Part shown: in pieces, positions 32,324 to 42,073 of the stretch
How the letters are laid out: each line of letters begins with the position of its first letter
How positions within the stretch are numbered: position 1 is the first letter of the stretch
Source: Methylobacterium sp. J-030
GTDB taxonomy: Bacteria; Pseudomonadota; Alphaproteobacteria; Rhizobiales; Beijerinckiaceae
Direction of reading: 5' to 3'
Length of the DNA: 64,000 nt
NCBI RefSeq assembly: GCF_022829545.1
Contig: NZ_JAKSYM010000351.1
Coordinates: 1 to 64,000, forward strand
The notes under the pieces: generated by a model
Told to the model about the DNA's origin: nothing
The model's input: only the letters and a program-made list of their open reading frames with translations
The model's database searches: none
Made by a program: the position numbers and the translations under genes

Positions 32324-32548
32324 CTAGTTTGCCGCAGGCCGGGCCGGACGTCGGCGCAGGACATCCGCGATCTCGTCTTCCGATTTGCCGCGGACCTCGT
32401 AGCCCATCGCCTCGAATCGATCGATCAGCTCGGTGCTGGTGGAGGCCGAGCGGGCGGCCCAGTCCGCGAGGATGCCGTTCACCTCTTCCAGATCGGGGTC
32501 GGAACCATCGGCCTGCGAATCGGGCTTGGAATCGGGGGCTGCGACCAT
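32324..32548 (-). CDS. small acidic hypothetical protein
   Basis: The 74-residue product starts MVAAPDSKPD and is acidic at the N-terminus. A helical middle (LEEVNGILADWAARSASTSTELIDRF in pieces) and a basic RRRPARPAAN tail follow. Upstream extension of the frame to 32740 looks non-coding. No family is recognised. The helices could form a small DNA- or protein-binding bundle. Confidence 0.5.
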   Translation of the reverse strand: MVAAPDSKPDSQADGSDPDLEEVNGILADWAARSASTSTELIDRFEAMGYEVRGKSEDEIADVLRRRPARPAAN

Positions 32549-32741
32549 GTCGGACCTCGGGTTCGAACCGGCACCGCCCGCGCGGATGCGCCGCGGCCGG
32601 CGGTTCAACGTTCGAGGTCCGAATGGGGTCCCGCGGGGTGCGCGGGTCGGATGCCGGCCCCGCGCGGTGGCGTCTTGCATCCCGCCGCCCGCCGGGACAC
32701 ATCCCCTGACCCGCACGTGACGGGATCCGACGGGAGACACG

Positions 32742-34889
32742 ATGACGGAGATCGGCCGAGGCTTCCCGGCTCAGCAGACCGGTACGCCGATGGAGGCACC
32801 CAGGGCCGAGGCCCGGCCCCGGCGCTTCAGCGTGCATGGGCAGGAGATCACCGATCCCTACGCGTGGCTGAAGGCCGAGAACTGGCAGACGGTCCTCAAG
32901 GACCCCGCCGCGCTGCCGGAGGACATCGCCGCCTACCTGAAGGCCGAGAACGCCTTCGCGGAGGCGGCGCTCGCCGGGACCGCGGATCTGCGCAAGCGGC
33001 TCGTGGCCGAGATGCGTGGGCGGATCCAGGAGGACGAGAGCGGCGTGCCGGAGCCCGACGGGCCGTTCGCCTACTACGCCCGGCACCGGGAGGGCGGGCA
33101 GCACCCGCTGATCTGCCGGCGGCCGGCGACCGTGCCCGAGGTGCCCGAATCCGGCCCGGACCCGGACGAGACGATCCTGATCGACGGCGACCGGGAGGGC
33201 GAGGGCCTGCCGTTCTTCGCGATCGCCGCCGCGGTCCATTCCGACGACCACGCCCGCCTCGCCTGGAGCGCCGACACCAAGGGGTCGGAACTCTACACGA
33301 TCCGGGTCCGCGACATCGCCACCGGCCTCGACCGCGACGACCGGGTCGAGGCGACCTCCGGCGAGGCGGTCTGGGCGGGGGATGGGGAGAGCTTCTGGTA
33401 CGTGGCGCTCGACGCCAACCACCGGCCCGCCAAGGTCATGCGCCACCGCCTCGGCACGGCCCAGAGCGCGGACGAGACGGTCTATACCGAGCCGGATGCC
33501 GGCTACTTCGTCCATATCGGCAAGACGCAGTCGGGCGCCTTCCTGGACGTGACGGCGAGCGATCACGAGACCTCGGAGATCCGGCTGCTCGACCGGCACG
33601 CGCCGGAGGGGACGTTGCGCCTCGTGCATCCGCGCGAGCCGCTGCTGATCTACGGCGTGGAGCACCGGGGCGACCGGCTGTTCATCCGCACCAACGCGGA
33701 CGGGGCGGAGGATTTCAAGATCGTCACCGCGCCGGTCGACGATCCGGGCCGGGCCAACTGGACCGACCTCGTGCCGCACCGGCCGGGGGTGATGATCCGC
33801 CACCTGCACGTGCTCACGGGCCACCTGATTCGATTGGAAATCGAGAACGCCAGGCCACGGATCGTCGTGCGCGACCTCGACAACGGGGACGAGCACGTCG
33901 TGGCGTTCGAGGAAGAGGCCTATTCCCTCGGCCTGAGCGCCGGCCACGCCTTCGACACGGCGACGATCCGGTTCGTCTACTCGTCGATGACGACTCCGTC
34001 GGAGACCTGGGACTACGCGTGCGGCAGCCGGACCCGGACCCTGCGCAAGCGGCAGGCGGTGCCAAGCGGGCACGATCCGGCCGCCTACGTGACCCGGCGG
34101 CTCTTCGCCACCGCGCCGGACGGCGAGCAGGTGCCGATCTCGCTGCTGCACCGGCGGGATCTGCCCCTCGACGGCAGCGCGCCGCTCCTGCTCTACGGCT
34201 ACGGCTCCTACGGCACGCTCATGCCGGCCGCGTTCCGCACGAACCTGCTGAGCCTCGTCGACCGCGGCTTCGTCTACGCCATCGCGCATATCCGCGGCGG
34301 CACCGAGAAGGGCTGGCGCTGGTACCTCGACGGCAAGCGCGAGAAGAAGCCCAACACCTTCACGGATTTCATCGCCTGCGCGCGGGCGCTGATCGCGGCC
34401 CGCTACACCGCGCAGAAGCGCATCGTCGCCCATGGCGGCTCGGCCGGCGGCATGCTGATGGGGGCGGTGGCCAACCTCGCACCCGAGCTGTTCGCCGGCA
34501 TCGTGGCCGACGTGCCGTTCGTCGACGTGCTCAACACGATGCTCGACGCCGAACTGCCGCTCACCCCGCCGGAATGGCCCGAATGGGGCAACCCGGCCGA
34601 GAGCGAGGCCGCCTTCCGGACGATCGTCGCGTACTCGCCCTACGACAACGTCGCCGCCAAGGACTACCCGGCGATCCTGGCGCTCGGCGGCCTCACCGAC
34701 CCGCGGGTGACCTACTGGGAGCCGGCCAAGTGGGTCGCGCGGCTGCGCGCCACCATGACGGGGGGCGGCCCGGTGCTCCTGCGGATCAACATGGAGGCCG
34801 GCCACGGCGGCGCCGCCGGCCGGTTCGACCGGCTGGAGGAGGTCGCGCTGATCTACGCGTTCGCGCTGATGGCGGTGGGGAGGGCCTGA
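32742..34889 (+). CDS. S9-family oligopeptidase (oligopeptidase B / prolyl oligopeptidase type)
   Basis: This 715-residue serine peptidase has an N-terminal beta-propeller (about residues 80-420) and a C-terminal alpha/beta hydrolase domain. The catalytic triad reads Ser567 in HGGSAGGMLMG, Asp653 in GGLTDPRVTYWEP and His688 in EAGHGGAAGR. The RGGTEKGWRWYLDGK segment is typical of the PtrB/PtrA group. It cleaves short peptides in the cytosol, usually after basic residues. No signal peptide is present. It converges on the AsmA gene, 10 bp away. Confidence 0.93.
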   Translation: MTEIGRGFPAQQTGTPMEAPRAEARPRRFSVHGQEITDPYAWLKAENWQTVLKDPAALPEDIAAYLKAENAFAEAALAGTADLRKRLVAEMRGRIQEDESGVPEPDGPFAYYARHREGGQHPLICRRPATVPEVPESGPDPDETILIDGDREGEGLPFFAIAAAVHSDDHARLAWSADTKGSELYTIRVRDIATGLDRDDRVEATSGEAVWAGDGESFWYVALDANHRPAKVMRHRLGTAQSADETVYTEPDAGYFVHIGKTQSGAFLDVTASDHETSEIRLLDRHAPEGTLRLVHPREPLLIYGVEHRGDRLFIRTNADGAEDFKIVTAPVDDPGRANWTDLVPHRPGVMIRHLHVLTGHLIRLEIENARPRIVVRDLDNGDEHVVAFEEEAYSLGLSAGHAFDTATIRFVYSSMTTPSETWDYACGSRTRTLRKRQAVPSGHDPAAYVTRRLFATAPDGEQVPISLLHRRDLPLDGSAPLLLYGYGSYGTLMPAAFRTNLLSLVDRGFVYAIAHIRGGTEKGWRWYLDGKREKKPNTFTDFIACARALIAARYTAQKRIVAHGGSAGGMLMGAVANLAPELFAGIVADVPFVDVLNTMLDAELPLTPPEWPEWGNPAESEAAFRTIVAYSPYDNVAAKDYPAILALGGLTDPRVTYWEPAKWVARLRATMTGGGPVLLRINMEAGHGGAAGRFDRLEEVALIYAFALMAVGRA

Positions 34890-34899
34890 ACCGCTCCGT

Positions 34900-37800
34900 T
34901 CAGGGCTGAGCCTCGGCGGGCGCGGGCGGCTGGGCCTCGCCCTGCATCCGCGCCCGCCGCGCCGCCTCCTCGGCGGCGGCCTTCTCCGCCGCTGCCTTCT
35001 CGGCCGCGGCCTTCAGCGCCGCGGCGCGCACCTTGTCCATCTCGATCCGGGCACGGCGGCGCTGCCGCTCCACCTGATCGGCCTCCGTCAATTCGATCGT
35101 CTCCAGTTCGCGCTGGAGCACGAAGGCGGCGAGCCCGTTCGACAGGGCGCCGACATCGAGCACCGGCTCGGGGGCGGCGAGCGGCCCGGCAAGCCCGAGC
35201 TGGATCGTCGGTGGGCCGGCGCTCCAGCCCCGGGGGACCGGACCGCCGGCGAGCGTCCCGCGGGCGTCGAGGCGGGCGCTGCGCAGGTCGTAGCCGATCG
35301 TGCCGGCCCAGCGGGCGGGCCCGAAATCGATGTCGACGGGGCCGGCCCGCAGGATCCCGCCCACGATCGTGACGGCGGCGCGTGCAGGTCCGGTCGCCTG
35401 CGCCGCCGCCTTGCCGAGTTCCTCCGCGACCAGCGCGCGCAGGCGCCCCTCGCGCAGCGGGTCATCGATCTCCACCGCCCGGGCCAGGGCACGCCCCGCC
35501 GCCCCCGGATCGGCCGCCGGGACGCGCAGGTCCTTGAGGGTCAGCGTGCCGCTGCCCGAAAGGCCGTCGCCGAGGCCCGGAAGCGTTTCGGCCGCGGTGG
35601 AGAAGCGCAGATCCGCATCCAGGCGCCCGCCGATCGGGCCATCGGCCAGCCCGGTGATCGCCACATCCTCCAGGGTGCCCGAACCCGAGATCGCCGCACC
35701 GGCGCCCGCCCGGGTGATCGTGGCGGAGCCCGCGATCCGCCCGCCCCCGAGCTTGGCCGTCAGGTCCCGCAGGGCGAGGCTGGCCTCCGACAGGTCCAAC
35801 GCCACGGCGGCGTCCGTGCCCACGAGGCCGCGTCCGAGATCGAGCTGGGCGATGCGCGCGTCGAGCGTGATGGACGGGGGATGGGCCGGCGGCCCGAACC
35901 GCCCGTTCTCCTGCGGCGGGAGCAGGAGCGCCTCGGTCAGTTGCGGCAGGGACAGCCGGTCGACGCCGACGCGCCCGCGCAGGGCGCCGCCTGGCGCGCG
36001 CAGCAGCGTCCCGTTCACGGCGGACCCCGCGATCTGCCCGGTGGCCGCTGCGGCGCTGGCACCCGCGTCCTGCGCGAGCGTGACGGTGAGGTCGGCCGGC
36101 CACGCGCCGGGCCGCAGGCGCGCGGCGCCGGCCAGACTCAGGAAGGGCGCGAGGTCGGCCGTATCGGCCCGGACCACGCCGGCGGTGGGCAGCGCATCGG
36201 CGCCGATCAGGATCGGCCGCGCGGTCGCGATCCGTAACCCCGCCACCGTCCCGTTGGCAGTGACCGCGAGGCTGGACCCGTCCGGCCGCTCGGCGTTCAG
36301 GTGAAGCTCCGCGGGCTGCTGGAGGCCCGGGATGTCGGTGCGCCCGAACCATGTCCCGGCCCGGGCGGTGCTCAAGGCGGCGGTGCCGCCCTCGATCCGC
36401 GTCCCGCGGCTCGCCAGCGTCAGATCGAGGGTCCCGCCGCCCGCGCTGCCCCGGGCCTGCGTGCGCAGGGCCTCGGCGGCACCGCCCTCCCGGTCGAGGG
36501 TGACGGCAAGGTCGAGGGGCGCGTCCTTCAGGAAGGCCGGCAGCAGGCGCAGCTCCCCGACCCAGACCCGTTCGAGCAGGCCGAGCAGCGGCGCCGCCAC
36601 CGGGGCCTTCAGGCGGCCCGAGACGCGCCCGGTCCCGTCCGCGCCGATCCGGCCGGAGAGGGTGGCGCTCGCCCCCGCGAGGTCGGTCACCGCGAGGCTG
36701 TCGACCACGACGCTGGCGCCGTCGGTCTGGATGCTCGCCGCGATGGTGCCGTTGCCGGAGCCGATGGTCCCGAACCGGACGTCCCGGGCCTCCAGGGTGA
36801 GGGCGAGGTCGAGGTCGCGCAGGGTCCCGAGCGTCGTCCCGAGGGGCGGCAGGGCCGCGACGTCGATGCCGTTCGCCCGGATCTGCGCGTCGAACCGGCC
36901 CCGCGCCCCGGCTTCCGCGGCGGTGTAGCGGGCGTTCCCGGTGATCCGGGCGGTGCCGAGGGCGAGGCGCAGGTTGCGCAGGGACAGGCTCGCGGCGTCG
37001 GCCGAGAGGTCGGCGGCGGCCTCGATCCGGCGCCCGTCGAGCACCGCGATTAGCGGTCCCTCCACGCCGAGGCGGCGCAGGTAGCGGCCGAGCGCATCCG
37101 AATCGGGGGTAACGAGCGCCACCGGCCCGGTCAGGCGGAACGGCGCCGTCTCGACCTGCCCGCTCACGCTGAGGGTCGACTCCGCCGGGCCTGTGACCGA
37201 GAATCGGCGCAGCAGCAAGCCCCCCGCCCGCTCCACGGTGCCGGTGAGCGCGAGGTTCGACCATTCATCGCCCCCGAGCACGGCGCTGCCCACCGCGAGG
37301 TCGAGGTCGAGCATCGCCGGCAGCGCCCCGCCCCAGTTCGGCAGGCCCCGGGCGATCAGGTTCTGCCCCTCGGTCGAGGCCAGGAAGGCGTCGAGGTCGA
37401 GGCGGCGGGCCTCGAGGTTGAGGCCGGCGCGCCACTGGCGCAGATCGAGCCGGCCGGTGCCGCCGAGCCGCAGGGTGCGCCCCCCCGGGTCGATGGCGAG
37501 ATCCACCCCCTCGAACCGCACCTGCGTGCCCCGGGCCTTGAACGCCCCGCTCAGCGAGAACGGCAGATACGGCCCCGCCGCCTGGGTCGGGGGACCGACC
37601 ACGACGCGGGCGGTGCCCTCGGCCTCCACCTGGACGGCCTGGCCGGATTCCTGCGGGACGAGGCCGAACCGCGCATCCGCCTCGAACCGCGGATGGGCAT
37701 CGCCGCCGCCTGAGATCTTCACGGCGAGCCGCCCGTCGGCCCCCGGGGTGCCGCTGACAGCCCGGAACGGGACGCCACCGCTCGTGCCCTCCACGCGCCA

Positions 37801-38325
37801 GGGCCCGACCAGGGCCGGGGCCTGGAGGGTCAGGTCCTGCGCGTAGAACTGATCGGTCCGTCCGGTCGCCGGCACCTGGGTGGTGACGAGGAATTGCTGG
37901 ACGTGCAGCGCCTCCAGGGCGAAATCGCGCCCGCGCAGGGACGCGCCGAGATCGGCCGGCAGCTTCAGGGCATCGGGGCCGGCGAGCGGGAGCTTGATCT
38001 CGGCCCGGCCGACCCGCGTCTCGGTGAAGCGGAACTCGCCCTTCAGGAGCGGCGCCAGGGCGACCTCGGCCTTGACGAACCGGGCATCGAGGGTCGGGCG
38101 TTCCGGATCGGTCCCGAGGTGCAGCCGGTCGACGCGCAGCCGCGGCGAGGGCAGGAGCCGGACCTCGATCCGGCCGTCGGTCCGGGCCGGGACGCCGAGC
38201 GACCGGGTGATCGCCCGGTCGACCAGGGCGCGATGGGCCTGCCAATCCACGAAGGGCGGGACGGCCAGGGCCGCCACGAGAACCAGGATGACGGCGCCCG
38301 CCAGCGCGGTCAGAAGATCACGCAA
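34900..38325 (-). CDS. AsmA-family protein
   Basis: This very large protein of about 1141 residues has one N-terminal membrane helix (LLTALAGAVILVLVAALAVPP) and a long periplasmic beta-rich AsmA body. Its AsmA-like C-terminal domain contains the ALARAVEIDDPLREGRLRALVAEEL region. It ends with an Ala/Glu/Lys-rich helix and a PAPAE tail. AsmA-like proteins bridge the envelope and carry or organise phospholipids. No ATG fits the N-terminus; a TTG at 38325 behind GGAACGGGA is proposed. The next upstream ATG, at 38505, would add 60 implausible residues. Confidence 0.85.
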   Translation of the reverse strand: MRDLLTALAGAVILVLVAALAVPPFVDWQAHRALVDRAITRSLGVPARTDGRIEVRLLPSPRLRVDRLHLGTDPERPTLDARFVKAEVALAPLLKGEFRFTETRVGRAEIKLPLAGPDALKLPADLGASLRGRDFALEALHVQQFLVTTQVPATGRTDQFYAQDLTLQAPALVGPWRVEGTSGGVPFRAVSGTPGADGRLAVKISGGGDAHPRFEADARFGLVPQESGQAVQVEAEGTARVVVGPPTQAAGPYLPFSLSGAFKARGTQVRFEGVDLAIDPGGRTLRLGGTGRLDLRQWRAGLNLEARRLDLDAFLASTEGQNLIARGLPNWGGALPAMLDLDLAVGSAVLGGDEWSNLALTGTVERAGGLLLRRFSVTGPAESTLSVSGQVETAPFRLTGPVALVTPDSDALGRYLRRLGVEGPLIAVLDGRRIEAAADLSADAASLSLRNLRLALGTARITGNARYTAAEAGARGRFDAQIRANGIDVAALPPLGTTLGTLRDLDLALTLEARDVRFGTIGSGNGTIAASIQTDGASVVVDSLAVTDLAGASATLSGRIGADGTGRVSGRLKAPVAAPLLGLLERVWVGELRLLPAFLKDAPLDLAVTLDREGGAAEALRTQARGSAGGGTLDLTLASRGTRIEGGTAALSTARAGTWFGRTDIPGLQQPAELHLNAERPDGSSLAVTANGTVAGLRIATARPILIGADALPTAGVVRADTADLAPFLSLAGAARLRPGAWPADLTVTLAQDAGASAAAATGQIAGSAVNGTLLRAPGGALRGRVGVDRLSLPQLTEALLLPPQENGRFGPPAHPPSITLDARIAQLDLGRGLVGTDAAVALDLSEASLALRDLTAKLGGGRIAGSATITRAGAGAAISGSGTLEDVAITGLADGPIGGRLDADLRFSTAAETLPGLGDGLSGSGTLTLKDLRVPAADPGAAGRALARAVEIDDPLREGRLRALVAEELGKAAAQATGPARAAVTIVGGILRAGPVDIDFGPARWAGTIGYDLRSARLDARGTLAGGPVPRGWSAGPPTIQLGLAGPLAAPEPVLDVGALSNGLAAFVLQRELETIELTEADQVERQRRRARIEMDKVRAAALKAAAEKAAAEKAAAEEAARRARMQGEAQPPAPAEAQP

Positions 38326-38717
38326 TGGTCCCGTTCCGCACTCGTTTCCGCGCGGGACCGCCCCCCGCGTGCCCCCGCGGGCAAACCGCACCGGCCATAG
38401 CACGATCAGGGGCCGGGGGCGCCAGCGGGGATCTACGTGGTCAAGAACCTCGTCGCTTCGACGCGACGCGGCTGTTCGTATGAACGGAAGGTTCATAGCT
38501 CGCAAATAACTGGTACGATTTACCCACCAAGCCCGACCGAAATGCGAGACATGACATGAATTATCGCACCTCGGAAGGCACTTAGATTCAACTTAATAGA
38601 CTAGTATCATTGCCGGTATAGTCGCAAAAATTGTCAACTTGGCGCGAGGTTGGCAACAGGTTTGGCGGCAGGATGTTTAATGCTCGCCGAACAGGCAGGT
38701 CAGCACAGGAAAACGTC

Positions 38718-38918
38718 ATGCCCCAGAAAGCCCATACCGAGGCTGCCGAGCATCACGAGAAGGCCGCCAAGTCGCATCGCGCAGCCGCCGAGCATCACGG
38801 CAAGGGCGATCACGCGGCTGGTCACAAGCACTCGACGGAAGCACACGGTCACGCGGAGAAGGCCAAGGAGCATTCGACCAAGGCGCACGGCAAGAGCGCC
38901 GAGAACCACAAGTCGTAA
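38718..38918 (+). CDS. small His/Lys/Ala-rich protein
   Basis: This 66-residue protein has 14 histidines, no cysteine and almost no hydrophobic residues. AEHH, KAAKSH and HGHAEKAKEHS motifs repeat along its length. Composition suggests an unstructured or helical polyelectrolyte able to bind Ni/Zn/Cu or nucleic acid, possibly a stress protein; this is inference. An unusually AT-rich upstream segment (38506-38650) probably holds its promoter. A strong hairpin follows the stop at 38937-38960. Confidence 0.7.
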   Translation: MPQKAHTEAAEHHEKAAKSHRAAAEHHGKGDHAAGHKHSTEAHGHAEKAKEHSTKAHGKSAENHKS

Positions 38919-38936
38919 GGCCCTTCCCGGGTCCGG

Positions 38937-38960
38937 CCCTCGCCCGAGGACGGGCGAGGG
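38937..38960 (+). terminator. strong hairpin terminator candidate
   Basis: CCCTCGCCCG and CGGGCGAGGG form a perfect ten-base stem around an AGGA loop, 18 bp after the stop of the His-rich gene. Only TT follows, so termination strength is uncertain. The remainder of the 376-bp gap up to the helicase gene at 39295 shows no feature. Confidence 0.6.
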
Positions 38961-39294
38961 TTGGATCGTGAGACCTTTACCTGCGACGCTTCTCGTTGAC
39001 TCCGTCACGACGCTCAGCCCACGGGACGCAACTCTCGGTTCGGATACCCTGCCGGCCGTCGTCCGTGCCGGCACGGATGATGGGTCTGCACGGCCTCACG
39101 CGTTGTCCTCACGCTTCGAGAAGGATCCCGGCAGCCGTTCGAACGGTCGGCGCCGATCGAGCTCGGCCAAGGCTACAGGGTCCGCAGCCAACCCGCCGCC
39201 AATAGGCGAAGTCCATCCGCCCACCCCACACCCTCCGGTCGCATCCCGCCCGAACCACCTCGACGCCGTTCGCGATTTGGTCCAGGGATGCGGG

Positions 39295-41649
39295 ATGCAG
39301 AACCGCCCGCACGCGCAGCCCGCCGGGGACGGCGCTCCGTCCTCCTCCATCGCCGCCCGCGCCATGGGCGCGCTCCGCCGCGACGCCGCCGCTTATCTCG
39401 AAGGGCTCAACCCCGAGCAGCGCCGCGCCGTCGAGACCACGGAGGGCCCGGTCCTGGTGCTGGCCGGGGCCGGCACCGGCAAGACCCGGGTGCTCACCAC
39501 CCGCATCGCCCACCTGATCGCCACGAACCGCGCCCGGCCCTTCGACATCCTGGCGGTGACCTTCACCAACAAAGCCGCCCGGGAGATGAAGCACCGGATC
39601 GGCGCGCTGATCGGCCCCGCCGGCGAGGGCATGCCCTGGCTCGGCACGTTCCACGCCATCGGCACCAAGATCCTGCGCCGTCACGCCGAACTCGTCGGGC
39701 TGAAATCCGACTTCACCATCCTGGGCACCGACGACCAGCTTCGGCTGATGAAGCAGGTCATCGCCGACCAGAACATCGACGAGAAGCGCTGGCCGGCCCG
39801 TGCGCTGTCGCATGCCATCGACGGCTGGAAGAACCGCGGCCTCGGCCCCGAGCAGGTGCCCCCGGGCGAAGCCGCGGCCTTCGCGTTCGGCAAGGGCGGC
39901 ACGCTCTACACGGCCTATCAGGCCCGGCTCGCGACGCTGAACGCCGTCGATTTCGGCGATCTTCTACTGCTCTGCCTCAAGCTGTGGCGCGAGAACCCCG
40001 ACGTGCTCGCCAACTACCAGGACCGCTTCCGCTACATCCTGGTGGACGAGTACCAGGACACCAACGTCGCCCAGTACCTGTGGCTGCGCCTGCTCGCACA
40101 ATCGCGAAAAAACATCGCCTGCGTGGGCGACGACGACCAGTCGATCTACGGCTGGCGCGGCGCCGAGGTCGACAACATCCTGCGGTTCGAACACGACTTT
40201 CCCGGTGCGGTGGTGGTGCGTCTGGAGCGCAACTACCGCTCCACGGGGCACATCCTGGCCGCCGCCTCGGGGCTGATCGCCAAGAATGAGAGCCGCCTCG
40301 GCAAAACCCTGCGCACCGACGACGAGCCGGGCGAGCGCGTCACCGTCACCGGCGCGTGGGATTCGGAAGAGGAGGCGCGGCTGCTCGCGGAGGCGATCGA
40401 GTCGCTGCAGGCCAAGCAGCATTCGCTGGCGGAGATCGCCGTGCTGGTGCGGATCTCCGCGCAGATGCGCGAGATCGAGGACCGGTTCGTCCAGCTCGGC
40501 CTGCCCTATCGGGTGATCGGCGGCCCGCGCTTCTACGAGCGGGCTGAGATCCGCGACGCGCTGGCCTACCTGCGCGCCACCGTGAACGTCAGCGACGACC
40601 TCGCCTTCGAGCGGATCGTCAACACCCCGAAGCGGGGCCTCGGCGACGCCACGCTCCAGCAGCTCCACGGTTACGGCCGCGCCAACCGGGTGCCCCTGCG
40701 GATCGCGGCCGAGCGCCTGTGCGAGACCGACGAGCTGAAGCCCCGGGTCCGCTCCACCCTGCGGGCCCTCACCGAGAGTTTCTCCCGGTGGGCGCGGCGC
40801 GTGGAATCGCAGCCCCACAGCGAGGTCGCGCAGACCATCCTGGAGGAATCCGGCTACACCGAGATGTGGCAGAAGGACCGCTCGGCCGACGCCGCCGGGC
40901 GCCTGGAGAACCTCAAGGAATTCGTCCGCTCCATGGAGGAGTTCCCCGACATGGCGGCCTTCCTGGAGCACGTCTCCCTGGTGATGGAGGCCTCCGAGGC
41001 CGAGGGCGCCGAGCGGGTCTCGCTGATGACGCTCCACGCCGCCAAGGGCCTGGAGTTCGACACCGTGTTCCTGCCCGGCTGGGAGGACGGCCTGTTCCCG
41101 AGCCAGCGGGCGCTCGACGAGAGCGGCCGGGCCGGGCTGGAGGAGGAGCGGCGCCTCGCCCATGTCGGCCTCACCCGGGCGCGCAAGCGGGCGAAACTGT
41201 CCTTCGCGGTGAACCGGCGCATTCACGGCCTGTGGTCCTCGACCATCCCGTCCCGGTTCATCGACGAGCTGCCGGAGACGGCCGTCGACGTGGTCGAGGC
41301 CCCCGCCCATTTCTCCGCCGGCGCCTCGCGGTTCGACCGCAACCCGACGCCCTTCGGATCGAGCTACGGCACGCCCGGCTGGCAGCGGGCCCAGGCCAAC
41401 ACGGCGCCGCAGGGCGGCCGCGGCTTCGGATCCGCGCCGGGGGGTCGATCGGGCGGCCCGCGCCAGATCGAGGGCGAGCTGATCGCCAAGTCCACGGGCG
41501 CGCCGTCCGCGTTCCAGGCCGGCCAGCGGGTCTTCCACACCAAGTTCGGCCCCGGAACCATAGCCGGCGTGGACGGCAACAAGCTGACCGTTGACTTCGA
41601 CAAGGCCGGCCGGAAGATGGTGCTCGACAGCTTCATCCAGGCCGGGTGA
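39295..41649 (+). CDS. ATP-dependent DNA helicase UvrD/PcrA
   Basis: This 784-residue superfamily 1A helicase has motif I GAGTGKTR, motif II LVDEYQDTN, motif III VGDDDQSIYGWRGA, motif V LMTLHAAKGLEFDTVF and motif VI VGLTRARKRA. A C-terminal Tudor-like domain (QRVFHTKFGPGTIAGVDGNK) matches the RNA-polymerase-interacting tail of PcrA/UvrD. It unwinds DNA in nucleotide excision and mismatch repair. The start is ATG 39295 after a GGGATGCGGG region; the upstream open frame is not protein-like. Confidence 0.94.
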   Translation: MQNRPHAQPAGDGAPSSSIAARAMGALRRDAAAYLEGLNPEQRRAVETTEGPVLVLAGAGTGKTRVLTTRIAHLIATNRARPFDILAVTFTNKAAREMKHRIGALIGPAGEGMPWLGTFHAIGTKILRRHAELVGLKSDFTILGTDDQLRLMKQVIADQNIDEKRWPARALSHAIDGWKNRGLGPEQVPPGEAAAFAFGKGGTLYTAYQARLATLNAVDFGDLLLLCLKLWRENPDVLANYQDRFRYILVDEYQDTNVAQYLWLRLLAQSRKNIACVGDDDQSIYGWRGAEVDNILRFEHDFPGAVVVRLERNYRSTGHILAAASGLIAKNESRLGKTLRTDDEPGERVTVTGAWDSEEEARLLAEAIESLQAKQHSLAEIAVLVRISAQMREIEDRFVQLGLPYRVIGGPRFYERAEIRDALAYLRATVNVSDDLAFERIVNTPKRGLGDATLQQLHGYGRANRVPLRIAAERLCETDELKPRVRSTLRALTESFSRWARRVESQPHSEVAQTILEESGYTEMWQKDRSADAAGRLENLKEFVRSMEEFPDMAAFLEHVSLVMEASEAEGAERVSLMTLHAAKGLEFDTVFLPGWEDGLFPSQRALDESGRAGLEEERRLAHVGLTRARKRAKLSFAVNRRIHGLWSSTIPSRFIDELPETAVDVVEAPAHFSAGASRFDRNPTPFGSSYGTPGWQRAQANTAPQGGRGFGSAPGGRSGGPRQIEGELIAKSTGAPSAFQAGQRVFHTKFGPGTIAGVDGNKLTVDFDKAGRKMVLDSFIQAG

Positions 41650-42073
41650 GGCCTGTCCCGCCGATCAAGCCCGGACGTTTCAGGGCGGCAGGGTCGGCCG
41701 GCTTCGCCCCCGCGGGCGGGGAGGATCGCGATCGTGCCGGATGCCGCGTCATCGCGTCTCCCTCATCCCGATGCCGAGCCTGATGCATCCGCGCCAGCAC
41801 GGCGCGTTTTTCGTACCGGCCGAGGCGAACGTCACCCCCCGGTCACACCCCACACGCAATCGTGGGACACGAATCACGCTGGCGCGGCAGTTGCGTCACG
41901 TATTCGGCCGCGCGCGGCATGTCGTGACGCTCTCCACAGGCGGACGAGCGCGGGGCGGAACCTTTGGGACGGGGCCCGTATTAGTTCCGCAAGCGAGTAG
42001 TACCGGGAGCAAATAGGTAAACGGCAGTTCAGCGACAAATCCAGGTTGGCAAGTCCCGTTGGAGTGTACATCC
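41650..42073. other. intergenic region, no gene seen
   Basis: This 424-bp stretch between the helicase and phoH-like genes has no convincing open frame. A GC-rich CCCCGC/GCGGGG mini-palindrome at about 41708-41722 may terminate the helicase transcript. The last 80 bases are less GC-rich and probably contain the promoter of the downstream gene. Confidence 0.4.

Noticed and set aside
32559..32575. GGTTCGAACC-like tRNA T-loop
   Set aside because: The flanking bases do not form the five-base T stem, and no anticodon or acceptor arm can be drawn around it.
32307..34805. 832-codon minus-strand frame opposite the S9 peptidase
   Set aside because: Antisense shadow; the peptidase triad and propeller are on the plus strand.
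35462..37264. 600-codon frame inside the AsmA gene
   Set aside because: Same-strand alternative frame rich in Arg, Gly and Pro, with no recognisable domain.
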